Source of the DNA: Saprospiraceae bacterium
GTDB lineage: Bacteria; Bacteroidota; Bacteroidia; Chitinophagales; Saprospiraceae
Assembly: GCA_020631235.1 (NCBI GenBank)
Contig: JAHDHQ010000023.1
Span: 1-64,000 of the forward strand
DNA length: 64,000 nt
Direction of reading: 5' to 3'
Part shown: in pieces, positions 53,494 to 62,499 of the stretch
Layout of the letters: every line of letters starts with the position of its first letter
Numbering within the stretch: the stretch's first letter is position 1
Notes under the pieces: model-generated
What the model saw: the letters and a program-made list of their open reading frames with translations, nothing else
Told to the model about the DNA's origin: nothing
The model's database searches: none
Position numbers and translations under genes: made by a program

Positions 53494-56400
53494 CTATCTT
53501 AAAAGAGTTACATCTCCATATTTACGAAGGTGTGTTTTTTCTTCACAAAACTCAGTAGTAATGTCATACATCCAAACAAAAACACCAGGGTTTACTATTT
53601 CACCATCATAATGACCATCCCACCCAAGAGTAGCATCATCAGTTAGAAACATTAGATTTCCCCAACGATCATAGACTCTAAATTCCCAGTCTAAAATTTG
53701 CATGTTTCTTGGCGTCATTGGTTTAAATATTGACTGTTCATCATCTGAGTCTCTCAAGAATACATTGGGTACAAAAACATTTGAATTATGCTCTGCTTCA
53801 CTTAAGTCTACTTGATAAGTATATTCTCTCGTTTCACAATCATCGATAACTTCAACAGTGTATTCTCCGGATTCTGTAGCTATCATGCCAGGACTGGTGC
53901 TACCATCACTCCACAAGTATTCCACCATACCATTACTGTTTATTATTTGTGGTGTTAATGCTACCGTAGATGTAGAACAATCGGTGGGCGGGTCTACGAA
54001 TAAAACATCCATAGCTTGGGCTTGTTCAATATCTATGCTTATTTGGTCTTCACAACCGTTTCCAAACATGATATATACTGTATAATTATTTGCTTGTAAA
54101 CCATCAAATATTGGATTGGATTGAAAATTTATTCCATCCAGTGAATACTGAATATCTACTTCTGTAGAGACCATTTCTATTATTCCATTATCAACGTTTT
54201 CGCAACTATGGGTAGTAATGATTGTAGGAGTCTCGTTGGATACCGTATTTATGGTGAATGCATATTCGAAAAGACAACCATCATCTGTCAACACAAAAAG
54301 GCTGTGATTGCCTGCCTCTAAACCTTCATAAAACAACTCATTATTAAATGTAAGGTTGTCTAGGGAAAAGGTATAGTTTGCACTATTAGTAACTATTTCT
54401 ATGCTTCCATCCGTTGCTCCATCACATGATGATTGACTCAATATTTGGATATCGGGAATGTCTACGGCTTCGATATTGAACAAAAAGCCAAAATCACAAA
54501 CACCATTATTTACATAAAGAATATGTTGTCCAATAGGCAAGTCATCAAAAACCTGATCTCCAGTATATGTTACTCCGTCTATGGAGTAGCTTAATCCAGT
54601 TTCATTTGTGCTTATACTTACACTACCAGAGGCTACATTTTCGCATGAACTTTGAGTCGTTAAGTTAATACCTGGAGGTGCGAAAATATCTATCGTGAAT
54701 GGCATAGAAGTAAGGCAATCGTTAGCATCTAAAATATATAATGTGTGGATACCTGGGCTAAGATCATAGAATGTGAGATCAGTATTAAATCCCGATGCTA
54801 CATCAATAGCAAAACTAAGTCCGGGTTCGGATACATTTGAAATTATTAAAACACCTGTATTTTCTTCCTCACATGAATTTTCAGTAACTATGTTTAAGCT
54901 GGGTTCTTCGTAGATACCTATTGTGAAGGGATAACTACTCAGGCAATTATTTTCATCTAGTACCCAAAGTGTGTGATTTCCTGCATCAAGGTTGTTATAT
55001 TCTAAGTCTGTTTTGAAATCGGATGCAACATCGATACTAAAACTTAAATTTGGACTAGATAAATTATCGATGATTATAGTCCCAGAAATGCCATCTGCAC
55101 AGCTATTCTCGCTTAAAATGTCAAGCGAAACTGAAGGGTAGGCTTCAATATCAAATGGATAAGAGTATTCGCAACCATTAGCATCAATAACATACAAAGT
55201 ATGATTTCCTATACTCAGATCATCAAAAAATAAATCAGTACTATAGTTGCTATTATCATCTAGCGCAAACATTAGATCTGGACTCGAGCTGGATAAAATA
55301 CTAAGCGATCCTTCATCTGTATTAAAACAACTTTTGCTCAAGCTGAAATCAACAACAGGTTCGCTTACAGTATCAATTATGAAATCAAGGGTATTTATAC
55401 ATCCTTCTGGACTTAAAATATCTACGGTGTGGCTACCAATAGCTAAACCTGAAAATTCAATGTCTGTAGTATAGGAAGCGCCATCGAGGCTGAAGGTGCT
55501 ACCGGGTATACTTACATTTATTATCTGAACACTACCATTTGTTGAACCAATACATGCGTGGGTTGTAAGGAGGTCAGCATCAGGTAATATTAGTGGATTG
55601 ACCTGGATGAACAACATTGAATCACAACCCGCATCAGTCGTGAAAAATAAGGTATCTAGATCATTAGCAGCATAAATATTTCCTTCATAAACAATTGGTT
55701 CGTCTGGACATGTTTCAAGGGTCAAGCTCTCTTCAATCATTGTAGGACAATCATCGATGAGTGGAAAATTATTTTCTTGGTCTTCGATGCAGGCATTAAA
55801 TCCAAAACTATAACTCGTAGGAGATGTTGTATTAAAACTCAATCCCGCAATATCTATTTCTATAGTGCCGGATGAAATAAGCATCGGGTCAAATAAATAA
55901 TTCCCATTTAAATCGGTCATAATAACATCCATACTGATATTGCCTGACATAATATGTACAGGCACATTACTCAGTTCTAAGTCCATACCATTAAATAGGC
56001 CATCCTGGTTTTCATCTAAGAAAACTTTTCCTTTCATCGTTTGGGCATTAGTTTTAGGACTAATGCTTAAGATGCCAGTTGTATCAGAACATCCATAGGT
56101 ATTTTCAAGAACAACTTGATAATCGCCTACTTGATTGATAACAATTGAGGATTCATTACTTCCTGGTATGGAAGTACCATCTAAGAGCCATTGATATTGA
56201 GTGGTGTTATAATCACCATGAACACATAATGTATCAGGAAAACAAACCTCCTCACAGCCTACTAAAAATCCATCGGTGCTAGGCAATGCATGAATTTGTA
56301 AATAATTACTTGTAGTGGAGCACCCATATTCATTAATGCCAATGCAATAGTAATAGCCAGGTGATTCTACAGTAATTTGCTCACCAATAACTCCATTATT

Positions 56401-59400
56401 CCAATGGTATCTTACGCCTGTGACAGGTGTGTCTACAGAAAAAGTAAAAGTGTTCCCTTCACACATGTTGCTTTGATCAGAAACTATAAATATGTTTTGT
56501 GGTCTAGGACGAATAATAATCTTAAAATCTTCAGCGGCTATTTCGCAACCGGAAATATTGTCTAAAACACTAAGTGTAACAATGTGTTCTCCTGGTGCCA
56601 AGGCTGACAAATAACTATAATTTACTAAATAAAAATCAGGTCCTATTGACCATTGGTAGCGAGCATTTGGAAAGTAATTAGTTCGCAATGAAAAGACTTC
56701 ACCTTCGCATATTTCTATGCTTCCAAAATATTCGTCAGCTTGATAACTGCCTGGAGGAAATATCTGACCTACAATTATTGGGTCGATAGGTTTAATAAAC
56801 TCTATGGCTACAGGTTCTGGAGTATAGTTACATGCATTAGTTGTGCTTACAGTAACTTCATAGATTCCAGATGATTTAACAAAAACTTCTTGGGTAGAAG
56901 CCCCATTACTCCACAGATAAGCAATACCTGCTGGAGCCGTTAGTTTGATAGAATCTCCATAGCAGGCAGGAGAAGCTTGATCTAACATGATTTCACCTGA
57001 ACCTATTTGCTGAGTTACATCTAAACCTGTTATTGTTTTTGCTTCGCAAGCATAAAGATTTTTTGCTGACAAAGAAATTAAATAGGAACCAGGGTTTTCA
57101 AAAGAATGTATAGGCTCTGGGTTGGAAGATCCATTAGCTGCACCACTTAAAGGATCTCCAAAATCCCAGCTTAAGTCATATAAATCCTCTGCATTGGCAC
57201 TGAAAGCGAGCCCGGTTTTTTCACAGGTGCTGTTTGGTAAATAGATGTCGATATTAGGAGATTCTCTTACAATTACTTCATATGTCTTTCTTGATTTACA
57301 AGCGGTATTTGTTTCTATAGTTAATGTAACTTGAAATGTACCGGGAGCAGAAAAAATATGTGTTGGGTTTTGATCAAATGATAGGTTGTTTATACCCGAA
57401 GCTGGATCTCCAAAATCCCAAGTATAGCTATCAATGGTATATTCATATAAATAATTACACAGTTCATTAAATTGCATTTCTTGGTTTGCACATGCTTCAG
57501 AAAACTCAAAATCGGCAGCAGCGGGAACAGTAATAAATTCTACATAAGAAGCGCCACAAAATTGACCAGGAATGGTAGCATGAGGAACAGTACCTAAAAG
57601 AGCCACTGCAAAATGACCGGGATGACTAAAAGTATGATCTGGGTTTTCATCAGTTGTAGTATTATTAGGACCACTTTGTGGGTCATTAAAATTATACACT
57701 AAACTACCAGCTACATATGAAAATGACTGGTTCGTGAAGGAAAACTCATTACAATATTCATTTTGAACATATGAAAAGGCAGTACCTCCATCTGGTCTAC
57801 ATTCACAGGTACTAGCCACACAAGAAGCGGTTAAGGGAGGAGATAAGGCTTCGCAGCCATAGTGATTGGTTACTTTAACTTGGTAAGTACCCGGCCCAGC
57901 ACCTAATAAACGTGGATTATTGAAGCCTATTGGATTACCATCAAGGAACCATTCATAGCTGCTTACTTCATTAGTGACATAAGCTTCTATGACTACTAAT
58001 CCTTCAGGCTCACAAAGTTGTTCCAGTTCGTCTGAAGAAATATTGACTTCCGGCTCTGGATATTCATCAATATAAAAAGCTTCTTTAAATAAACATGAAT
58101 TTTCATCTTCTACCTCAAGCCAATAATATCCTGCCGTCAAATCAAAATTTATATCACTAGCTATTAAATCACCTGTTTCATTATAGACAGCAACTTGACT
58201 TGATGGAGAGATAGGTAAGTTAATTGTTGCCCAATCTCCGGGACAGATTCCATCTGGATAATTTAGGTTGCTTAATGGGTTTGGAACCACGTTTATGTTT
58301 AATTCAAGTTGGACAGAACATACACTAGCTATTAGTTTAAAAGCACCGGATTCATGCCAATGGACGTTAACATTTCCATTCTCTACTATTTCTATTGTTC
58401 CTGCACTGCTTGGATCTACCGACCATTGAACATCATCAAGTGTAGTATTTAATATTTCATATTGTCCAATGTTGTCAATACAGCTTTGTTCGTCACCTAT
58501 TATTTCGCCAATATCTAAACGATTAATTGGTATAACTAGAGCTTCTGATCTACAATGCGTTTGTAGATCATCAATGTAAACGCTAATTTCATAAGGGCCA
58601 TTAGAAATCCATTGATAAAAGATGCTTGTCCCAGTAAACTGTTTACTGCTTGTTCCGTCTGTCACATTCCATGTATATTGCAGATTGCTGGGGAGTGGAT
58701 CCAAAAAATACTCGTAATAATTTCCTAAGCAAATAAAGGTGTCTCCATTCAAATCAGAAGGAGTTGTTGGCTTTTCAATGATATTAAAGAAAACAACCGC
58801 TTCATTATTGCAAAATGAGCTTGTGTTTTCTTCTGCTCTCACCTTGTATAGTCCAGTACCTTCAGTAAAAGTTTTACTCAAGCTTGAAGAGTTAGATGCT
58901 GCTAGATATTCTGAACTGCCGTTTGGCGGAGTCACATACCAATCAACAACTGCATTATTCCATCCTGCAAAAGCATAGATGTAAGTGTTTTCTTCGTTAC
59001 ATTGTATAGGCGAAGTATTTAACTCAAATTTAGTCAGCAAATCCACAGCTTTCGAAGCTGAACTTGAGCAATCGAGATAGCAATGATCAACGAATACTTC
59101 GATTAAGGAAGTGTCAGGTTCCCACGCAGTTTCGTCCCATAATACAGAAATAGTATTGGTACCTAAACCTTGGTATATGATTCCGTTGCCAGTTACATTC
59201 CACTGGTAACTTGCACCTTCAAAAAATGGAACACTATAAGTATTTGCTCCGTTTCTGCAAACGACATCTAATCCTTCGATGACTAAATCTGATGAAATTA
59301 TCGGGATTATAATACTGGTAGGATTTGAACATATATCTGGGTCATCACAATTTATTGTTGACAATGTGACTATCCCTTCTTGACCTGTTTTCCACTCTAC

Positions 59401-60405
59401 GGTCACATAATTGTCAAATAACTTGCCTCCTTGGATTATTTCTCCGTTTGGTGAAATGCTCCATTGATAGCTAGCGCAATTCTCTCCAGCATAATAGCTA
59501 GCTTGATCAGAGCTGCATATTGTACCTGCACATTCAATAGTGGGAGTAAAATATTCATTGACAATAATGTTTACAGTGCTGGTATCAAAACATAAGCATT
59601 CAGTCGCGGCAATTAACGATACGGTATAATTACCTGATTCATTAAATTGGAAAGCTGGATTGACTTCTTGACTTGATTGCCCATCAGAAGTTAACCACTC
59701 AAATTGTACAGCATTGTTTGTATTAGATTCAAAGTAAACTGTTTGTCCTATACATATATCAGAAAGATTGACTCCTGTTTTTGTTCCAATGCTGATATTA
59801 GGTTTATCTATAACCTCAATACAATAACGAATGGAATCTTTGCAACCTAAAATATTTTCTTCTATAAGCATTAGAGATCCATGTCCTTCCTCTGGCCATT
59901 CTATATATATACCATCACCTTGTAATTGAAAATCATCAGCACCGATAACTTCCCATGTATAAGTACTTGTACTATTTCCTGTAGGAAAGTACTGTATATC
60001 AGAACTGGAGCAGACAGATTGGCAAATAACAGGCGGTATATCTTGTTCATTTTGATCAAGGGAATCTACTTCTGCACAAATGGGAAAACTTGGAAAAATT
60101 ATGTCTGTATTTGGTTTGTTTTCAATATTAATTGCTTGTGTAAAACTTGGGCTCGAAGGATCGATTAATGGATCGAAAATATCGATTTGTCCTGATGGCC
60201 CTGTCCAACAAATTTCAATATTCGTTCCTGTGTTTGTATTAATGGCTCCACCAGAGACTTGCCAATAAGGAAGGTTCCCATTGGGATAACTAAAAGAATA
60301 TATTTCACAATCATCAAAGCAAACATCTGTTGGACCCATAAAATCTTGGGCATGCAGGATACTTAAAAAACATAGGCAATAAATGGAAAGTAGTATAGAT
60401 CGCAT
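53494..60405 (-). CDS. Giant surface protein with PKD-like and SprB-type repeats, T9SS type B
   Basis: 2303 residues. Signal peptide 1-20 (SILHAQ). Residues about 20-880 are a chain of PKD-like immunoglobulin domains rich in Cys; 900-1110 hold classical PKD domains with YNFNDP/WDFGDP motifs; about 1457-1530 is an SdrD-type B-like fold (GKVFLDENQDGLFNG); about 1605-2130 are seven SprB-type repeats of ~75 residues, each starting near a conserved Cys; the last ~95 residues are a gliding-motility type B T9SS sorting domain (DWEFRVYDRWGN, LGWDGHYDGEIVNPGVF). Probably a cell-surface adhesin. 6.9 kb, single gene. Confidence 0.93.
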   Translation of the reverse strand: MRSILLSIYCLCFLSILHAQDFMGPTDVCFDDCEIYSFSYPNGNLPYWQVSGGAINTNTGTNIEICWTGPSGQIDIFDPLIDPSSPSFTQAINIENKPNTDIIFPSFPICAEVDSLDQNEQDIPPVICQSVCSSSDIQYFPTGNSTSTYTWEVIGADDFQLQGDGIYIEWPEEGHGSLMLIEENILGCKDSIRYCIEVIDKPNISIGTKTGVNLSDICIGQTVYFESNTNNAVQFEWLTSDGQSSQEVNPAFQFNESGNYTVSLIAATECLCFDTSTVNIIVNEYFTPTIECAGTICSSDQASYYAGENCASYQWSISPNGEIIQGGKLFDNYVTVEWKTGQEGIVTLSTINCDDPDICSNPTSIIIPIISSDLVIEGLDVVCRNGANTYSVPFFEGASYQWNVTGNGIIYQGLGTNTISVLWDETAWEPDTSLIEVFVDHCYLDCSSSASKAVDLLTKFELNTSPIQCNEENTYIYAFAGWNNAVVDWYVTPPNGSSEYLAASNSSSLSKTFTEGTGLYKVRAEENTSSFCNNEAVVFFNIIEKPTTPSDLNGDTFICLGNYYEYFLDPLPSNLQYTWNVTDGTSSKQFTGTSIFYQWISNGPYEISVYIDDLQTHCRSEALVIPINRLDIGEIIGDEQSCIDNIGQYEILNTTLDDVQWSVDPSSAGTIEIVENGNVNVHWHESGAFKLIASVCSVQLELNINVVPNPLSNLNYPDGICPGDWATINLPISPSSQVAVYNETGDLIASDINFDLTAGYYWLEVEDENSCLFKEAFYIDEYPEPEVNISSDELEQLCEPEGLVVIEAYVTNEVSSYEWFLDGNPIGFNNPRLLGAGPGTYQVKVTNHYGCEALSPPLTASCVASTCECRPDGGTAFSYVQNEYCNEFSFTNQSFSYVAGSLVYNFNDPQSGPNNTTTDENPDHTFSHPGHFAVALLGTVPHATIPGQFCGASYVEFITVPAAADFEFSEACANQEMQFNELCNYLYEYTIDSYTWDFGDPASGINNLSFDQNPTHIFSAPGTFQVTLTIETNTACKSRKTYEVIVRESPNIDIYLPNSTCEKTGLAFSANAEDLYDLSWDFGDPLSGAANGSSNPEPIHSFENPGSYLISLSAKNLYACEAKTITGLDVTQQIGSGEIMLDQASPACYGDSIKLTAPAGIAYLWSNGASTQEVFVKSSGIYEVTVSTTNACNYTPEPVAIEFIKPIDPIIVGQIFPPGSYQADEYFGSIEICEGEVFSLRTNYFPNARYQWSIGPDFYLVNYSYLSALAPGEHIVTLSVLDNISGCEIAAEDFKIIIRPRPQNIFIVSDQSNMCEGNTFTFSVDTPVTGVRYHWNNGVIGEQITVESPGYYYCIGINEYGCSTTSNYLQIHALPSTDGFLVGCEEVCFPDTLCVHGDYNTTQYQWLLDGTSIPGSNESSIVINQVGDYQVVLENTYGCSDTTGILSISPKTNAQTMKGKVFLDENQDGLFNGMDLELSNVPVHIMSGNISMDVIMTDLNGNYLFDPMLISSGTIEIDIAGLSFNTTSPTSYSFGFNACIEDQENNFPLIDDCPTMIEESLTLETCPDEPIVYEGNIYAANDLDTLFFTTDAGCDSMLFIQVNPLILPDADLLTTHACIGSTNGSVQIINVSIPGSTFSLDGASYTTDIEFSGLAIGSHTVDILSPEGCINTLDFIIDTVSEPVVDFSLSKSCFNTDEGSLSILSSSSPDLMFALDDNSNYSTDLFFDDLSIGNHTLYVIDANGCEYSYPFDIEAYPSVSLDILSENSCADGISGTIIIDNLSSPNLSFSIDVASDFKTDLEYNNLDAGNHTLWVLDENNCLSSYPFTIGIYEEPSLNIVTENSCEEENTGVLIISNVSEPGLSFAIDVASGFNTDLTFYDLSPGIHTLYILDANDCLTSMPFTIDIFAPPGINLTTQSSCENVASGSVSISTNETGLSYSIDGVTYTGDQVFDDLPIGQHILYVNNGVCDFGFLFNIEAVDIPDIQILSQSSCDGATDGSIEIVTNSANYTFSLDNLTFNNELFYEGLEAGNHSLFVLTDDGCLFEYAFTINTVSNETPTIITTHSCENVDNGIIEMVSTEVDIQYSLDGINFQSNPIFDGLQANNYTVYIMFGNGCEDQISIDIEQAQAMDVLFVDPPTDCSTSTVALTPQIINSNGMVEYLWSDGSTSPGMIATESGEYTVEVIDDCETREYTYQVDLSEAEHNSNVFVPNVFLRDSDDEQSIFKPMTPRNMQILDWEFRVYDRWGNLMFLTDDATLGWDGHYDGEIVNPGVFVWMYDITTEFCEEKTHLRKYGDVTLLR
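54015..55590 (-). repeat. Seven SprB-type repeats inside the giant surface protein
   Basis: About 225 bases per unit. Units begin near TTHACIG, SKSCFN, SENSCAD, TENSCEE, TQSSCEN, SQSSCDG and TTHSCEN in the protein, followed by S-x-DG-x-Y and a GNHTLYV/GIHTLYI turn. The DNA of the copies is diverged, so the array is old. Counts and borders are read from the protein, approximate to ~30 bases. Confidence 0.75.
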
Positions 60406-60572
60406 AATGTGTGTTGTAGTATAAGATAAAACTTGTTCTACTATCTATATGCATTTCTTTTCGGAAACGTTGCTAAGTGAGTATAATTTATCCTATTAAA
60501 TCGAATTTGAAATCCATTCGATTTGTTCAATTTATCCTTTTCTAGTAACTTGAATTCAATAATAAGACACTT

Positions 60573-61502
60573 ATGTATAATTATGGAATAGCCATTCACG
60601 GTGGAGCAGGAACAATATCTAAATCTTTAATGTCTGAAGAAAAAGAAAAAACTTATGTCGAGGCGTTGACGAAAGCAAGAGATGCTGGTTATGCCATATT
60701 GCGAGGAGGAGGCTCATCCATAGATGCAGTGGTTGCATCGGTTAGTTCCTTAGAAGATTGTCCACTCTTTAATGCTGGTAAAGGGGCCGTTTTTAATGCC
60801 GAAGGATCACATGAGTTAGATGCTTCTATCATGAGTGGTAAAGCATTAGATGCTGGAGCCGTAGCTGCTGTTCAAGGTGTTAAAAACCCTATACAATTAG
60901 CAAAATTAGTAATGGTACACAGTGATCATATTTTATTAATGGGAGAAGGAGCTTTAAAATTTGCGAAACCATATAATGTGGCTATGGAAAATGCTGAATA
61001 TTTTCATGATGATCACCGTTTTAATCAATGGCAAAGAATGAAAGGGAGCGACGATTTTCAATTGGATCATTCTGACAAACCAAAACAATATTTAGGTACC
61101 GTTGGGGCCGTAGCTCTAGATAGTCATGGTGATTTAGCAGCAGCCACTTCTACGGGTGGAATGACCAATAAAAAATTTGGTAGAATAGGGGATAGTCCAA
61201 TCATAGGGGCTGGAACTTATGCAAATAATAATACTTGTGCTATTTCGTGTACGGGCAGTGGCGAATATTTAATGAAGGGAGTGACAGCATACGATATTTC
61301 ATGCATGATGGAGTATGGAGGCATGAGTTTGTATGATGCCAGTCATCAATCCATTAATACACACTTATTAAAATTAGGCGGTGATGGGGGGGTAGTCGGC
61401 ATCGATCGAAAAGGAAATATCGTAATGCCTTTTAATTGCGAAGGCATGTATAGAGCAAGCAAGAATAGAAATGCTTCAAATGTTCTAATCTATAAAGTTT
61501 AA
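60573..61502 (+). CDS. iaaA: Isoaspartyl peptidase / L-asparaginase (Ntn-hydrolase)
   Basis: 309 residues, plant-type asparaginase family. Start IHGGAGTIS, autocleavage before Thr 176 in GTVGAVALD (Ntn nucleophile), then AAATSTGGMTNK and GRIGDSPIIGAGTYANN substrate loop. It makes free Asp from beta-aspartyl dipeptides. In cyanophycin breakdown the last step is hydrolysis of beta-Asp-Arg, exactly this activity. It is convergent with cyanophycinase at 61531 and sits next to cyanophycin synthetase. Confidence 0.93.
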   Translation: MYNYGIAIHGGAGTISKSLMSEEKEKTYVEALTKARDAGYAILRGGGSSIDAVVASVSSLEDCPLFNAGKGAVFNAEGSHELDASIMSGKALDAGAVAAVQGVKNPIQLAKLVMVHSDHILLMGEGALKFAKPYNVAMENAEYFHDDHRFNQWQRMKGSDDFQLDHSDKPKQYLGTVGAVALDSHGDLAAATSTGGMTNKKFGRIGDSPIIGAGTYANNNTCAISCTGSGEYLMKGVTAYDISCMMEYGGMSLYDASHQSINTHLLKLGGDGGVVGIDRKGNIVMPFNCEGMYRASKNRNASNVLIYKV

Positions 61503-61530
61503 ATAGAAGTATTATTAAAAGTTCATTACT

Positions 61531-62388
61531 CTATTCAAAATCTGCATCAACAGGCAACACGACCACTTTTCTCTCATCAATGATAAATGAATCACCATTG
61601 GCTAGCACATGGACGGTCAGATCAGTCATCGTCATAGGTGTTCCTTCTGGTAAGATTTCCACATTATTATGACTCAAACTTCCTGGATCAAAAATAATAA
61701 CCATACCGGATCCGATAACCTTTATTTGATTACAATTCTCGATGATCATACCCGTATCTTCGGCAAGACCTACACCTAATAAATGAGAGTGTCTAGCCAC
61801 GGCTTCAGCAAGCCTTCCAAATCTTCCTCGTTGAATAAAATGTGAATCTATAATTAAACCTGGTATAAGATTCATTCCATCACGCATTCTTACCGAACCT
61901 TTTATAAGCGCTTCAGAACTGCTTCCACCTGAGATCATTTCATTTGACATGGCCATGGCGCCTGCGCTTGTACCCGCAATAACAATTCTTTCGTTTTGAA
62001 ATCTATGCTTGATTAATCGATGCATGGAAGTAGAACCTATGATATCCACAATCCTGGATTGATCACCTCCCGACATCATAATACAATCAGCCTCTTGAAT
62101 ATGACGGATGTTTTCTGGATCTTCAGCATCTTCTTTTGTTCTGATATCCAATACATGCACATCAGTACAGGCTAATCTGCCAAATGCTTTGGTATAATTT
62201 TCTCCAACTTCTACTGGTATTTGTGAAGCTGTCGTAATTACTTTGATGCGCGCATTGAGGCCTCCGCTTTCTTTAACTATCCGACTTAAAATGCCCTCTT
62301 TTATAAAATCCAGTGTATAGTCGTCTGATTTTTCAACTCCTTTATCTTCATTACCACCTACCGGAATAAGAATACCTTTAAAAGCCAT
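61531..62388 (-). CDS. cphB: Cyanophycinase
   Basis: 285 residues. Family S51-like serine hydrolase with nucleophile Ser 141 in GTSAGAMAMS, preceded by MSGGDQ (105-110) and followed by GxLxxSHFxQRGRFGRL-type motif IDSHFIQRGRFGRLAEAV. Intracellular cyanophycinase cleaves cyanophycin into beta-Asp-Arg dipeptides. No signal peptide, so cytosolic. Divergent from cphA, 111 bases apart; convergent with the isoaspartyl peptidase gene, so breakdown and synthesis genes are adjacent. Confidence 0.94.
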   Translation of the reverse strand: MAFKGILIPVGGNEDKGVEKSDDYTLDFIKEGILSRIVKESGGLNARIKVITTASQIPVEVGENYTKAFGRLACTDVHVLDIRTKEDAEDPENIRHIQEADCIMMSGGDQSRIVDIIGSTSMHRLIKHRFQNERIVIAGTSAGAMAMSNEMISGGSSSEALIKGSVRMRDGMNLIPGLIIDSHFIQRGRFGRLAEAVARHSHLLGVGLAEDTGMIIENCNQIKVIGSGMVIIFDPGSLSHNNVEILPEGTPMTMTDLTVHVLANGDSFIIDERKVVVLPVDADFE

Positions 62389-62499
62389 ATCTCAGTGTAT
62401 AAATTTTGTGCAAAATAAGCGATAAATCATGTGAATTCGTAAGGTTTAACTATATTTAGTCAGAACAATAAATTACCTCACTGCTCAAATTAAATCAAA

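Noticed and set aside
53494-60405. Possible recent tandem duplication in the giant gene
   Set aside because: Repeats agree in protein pattern but DNA copies are strongly diverged; no long identical blocks seen.
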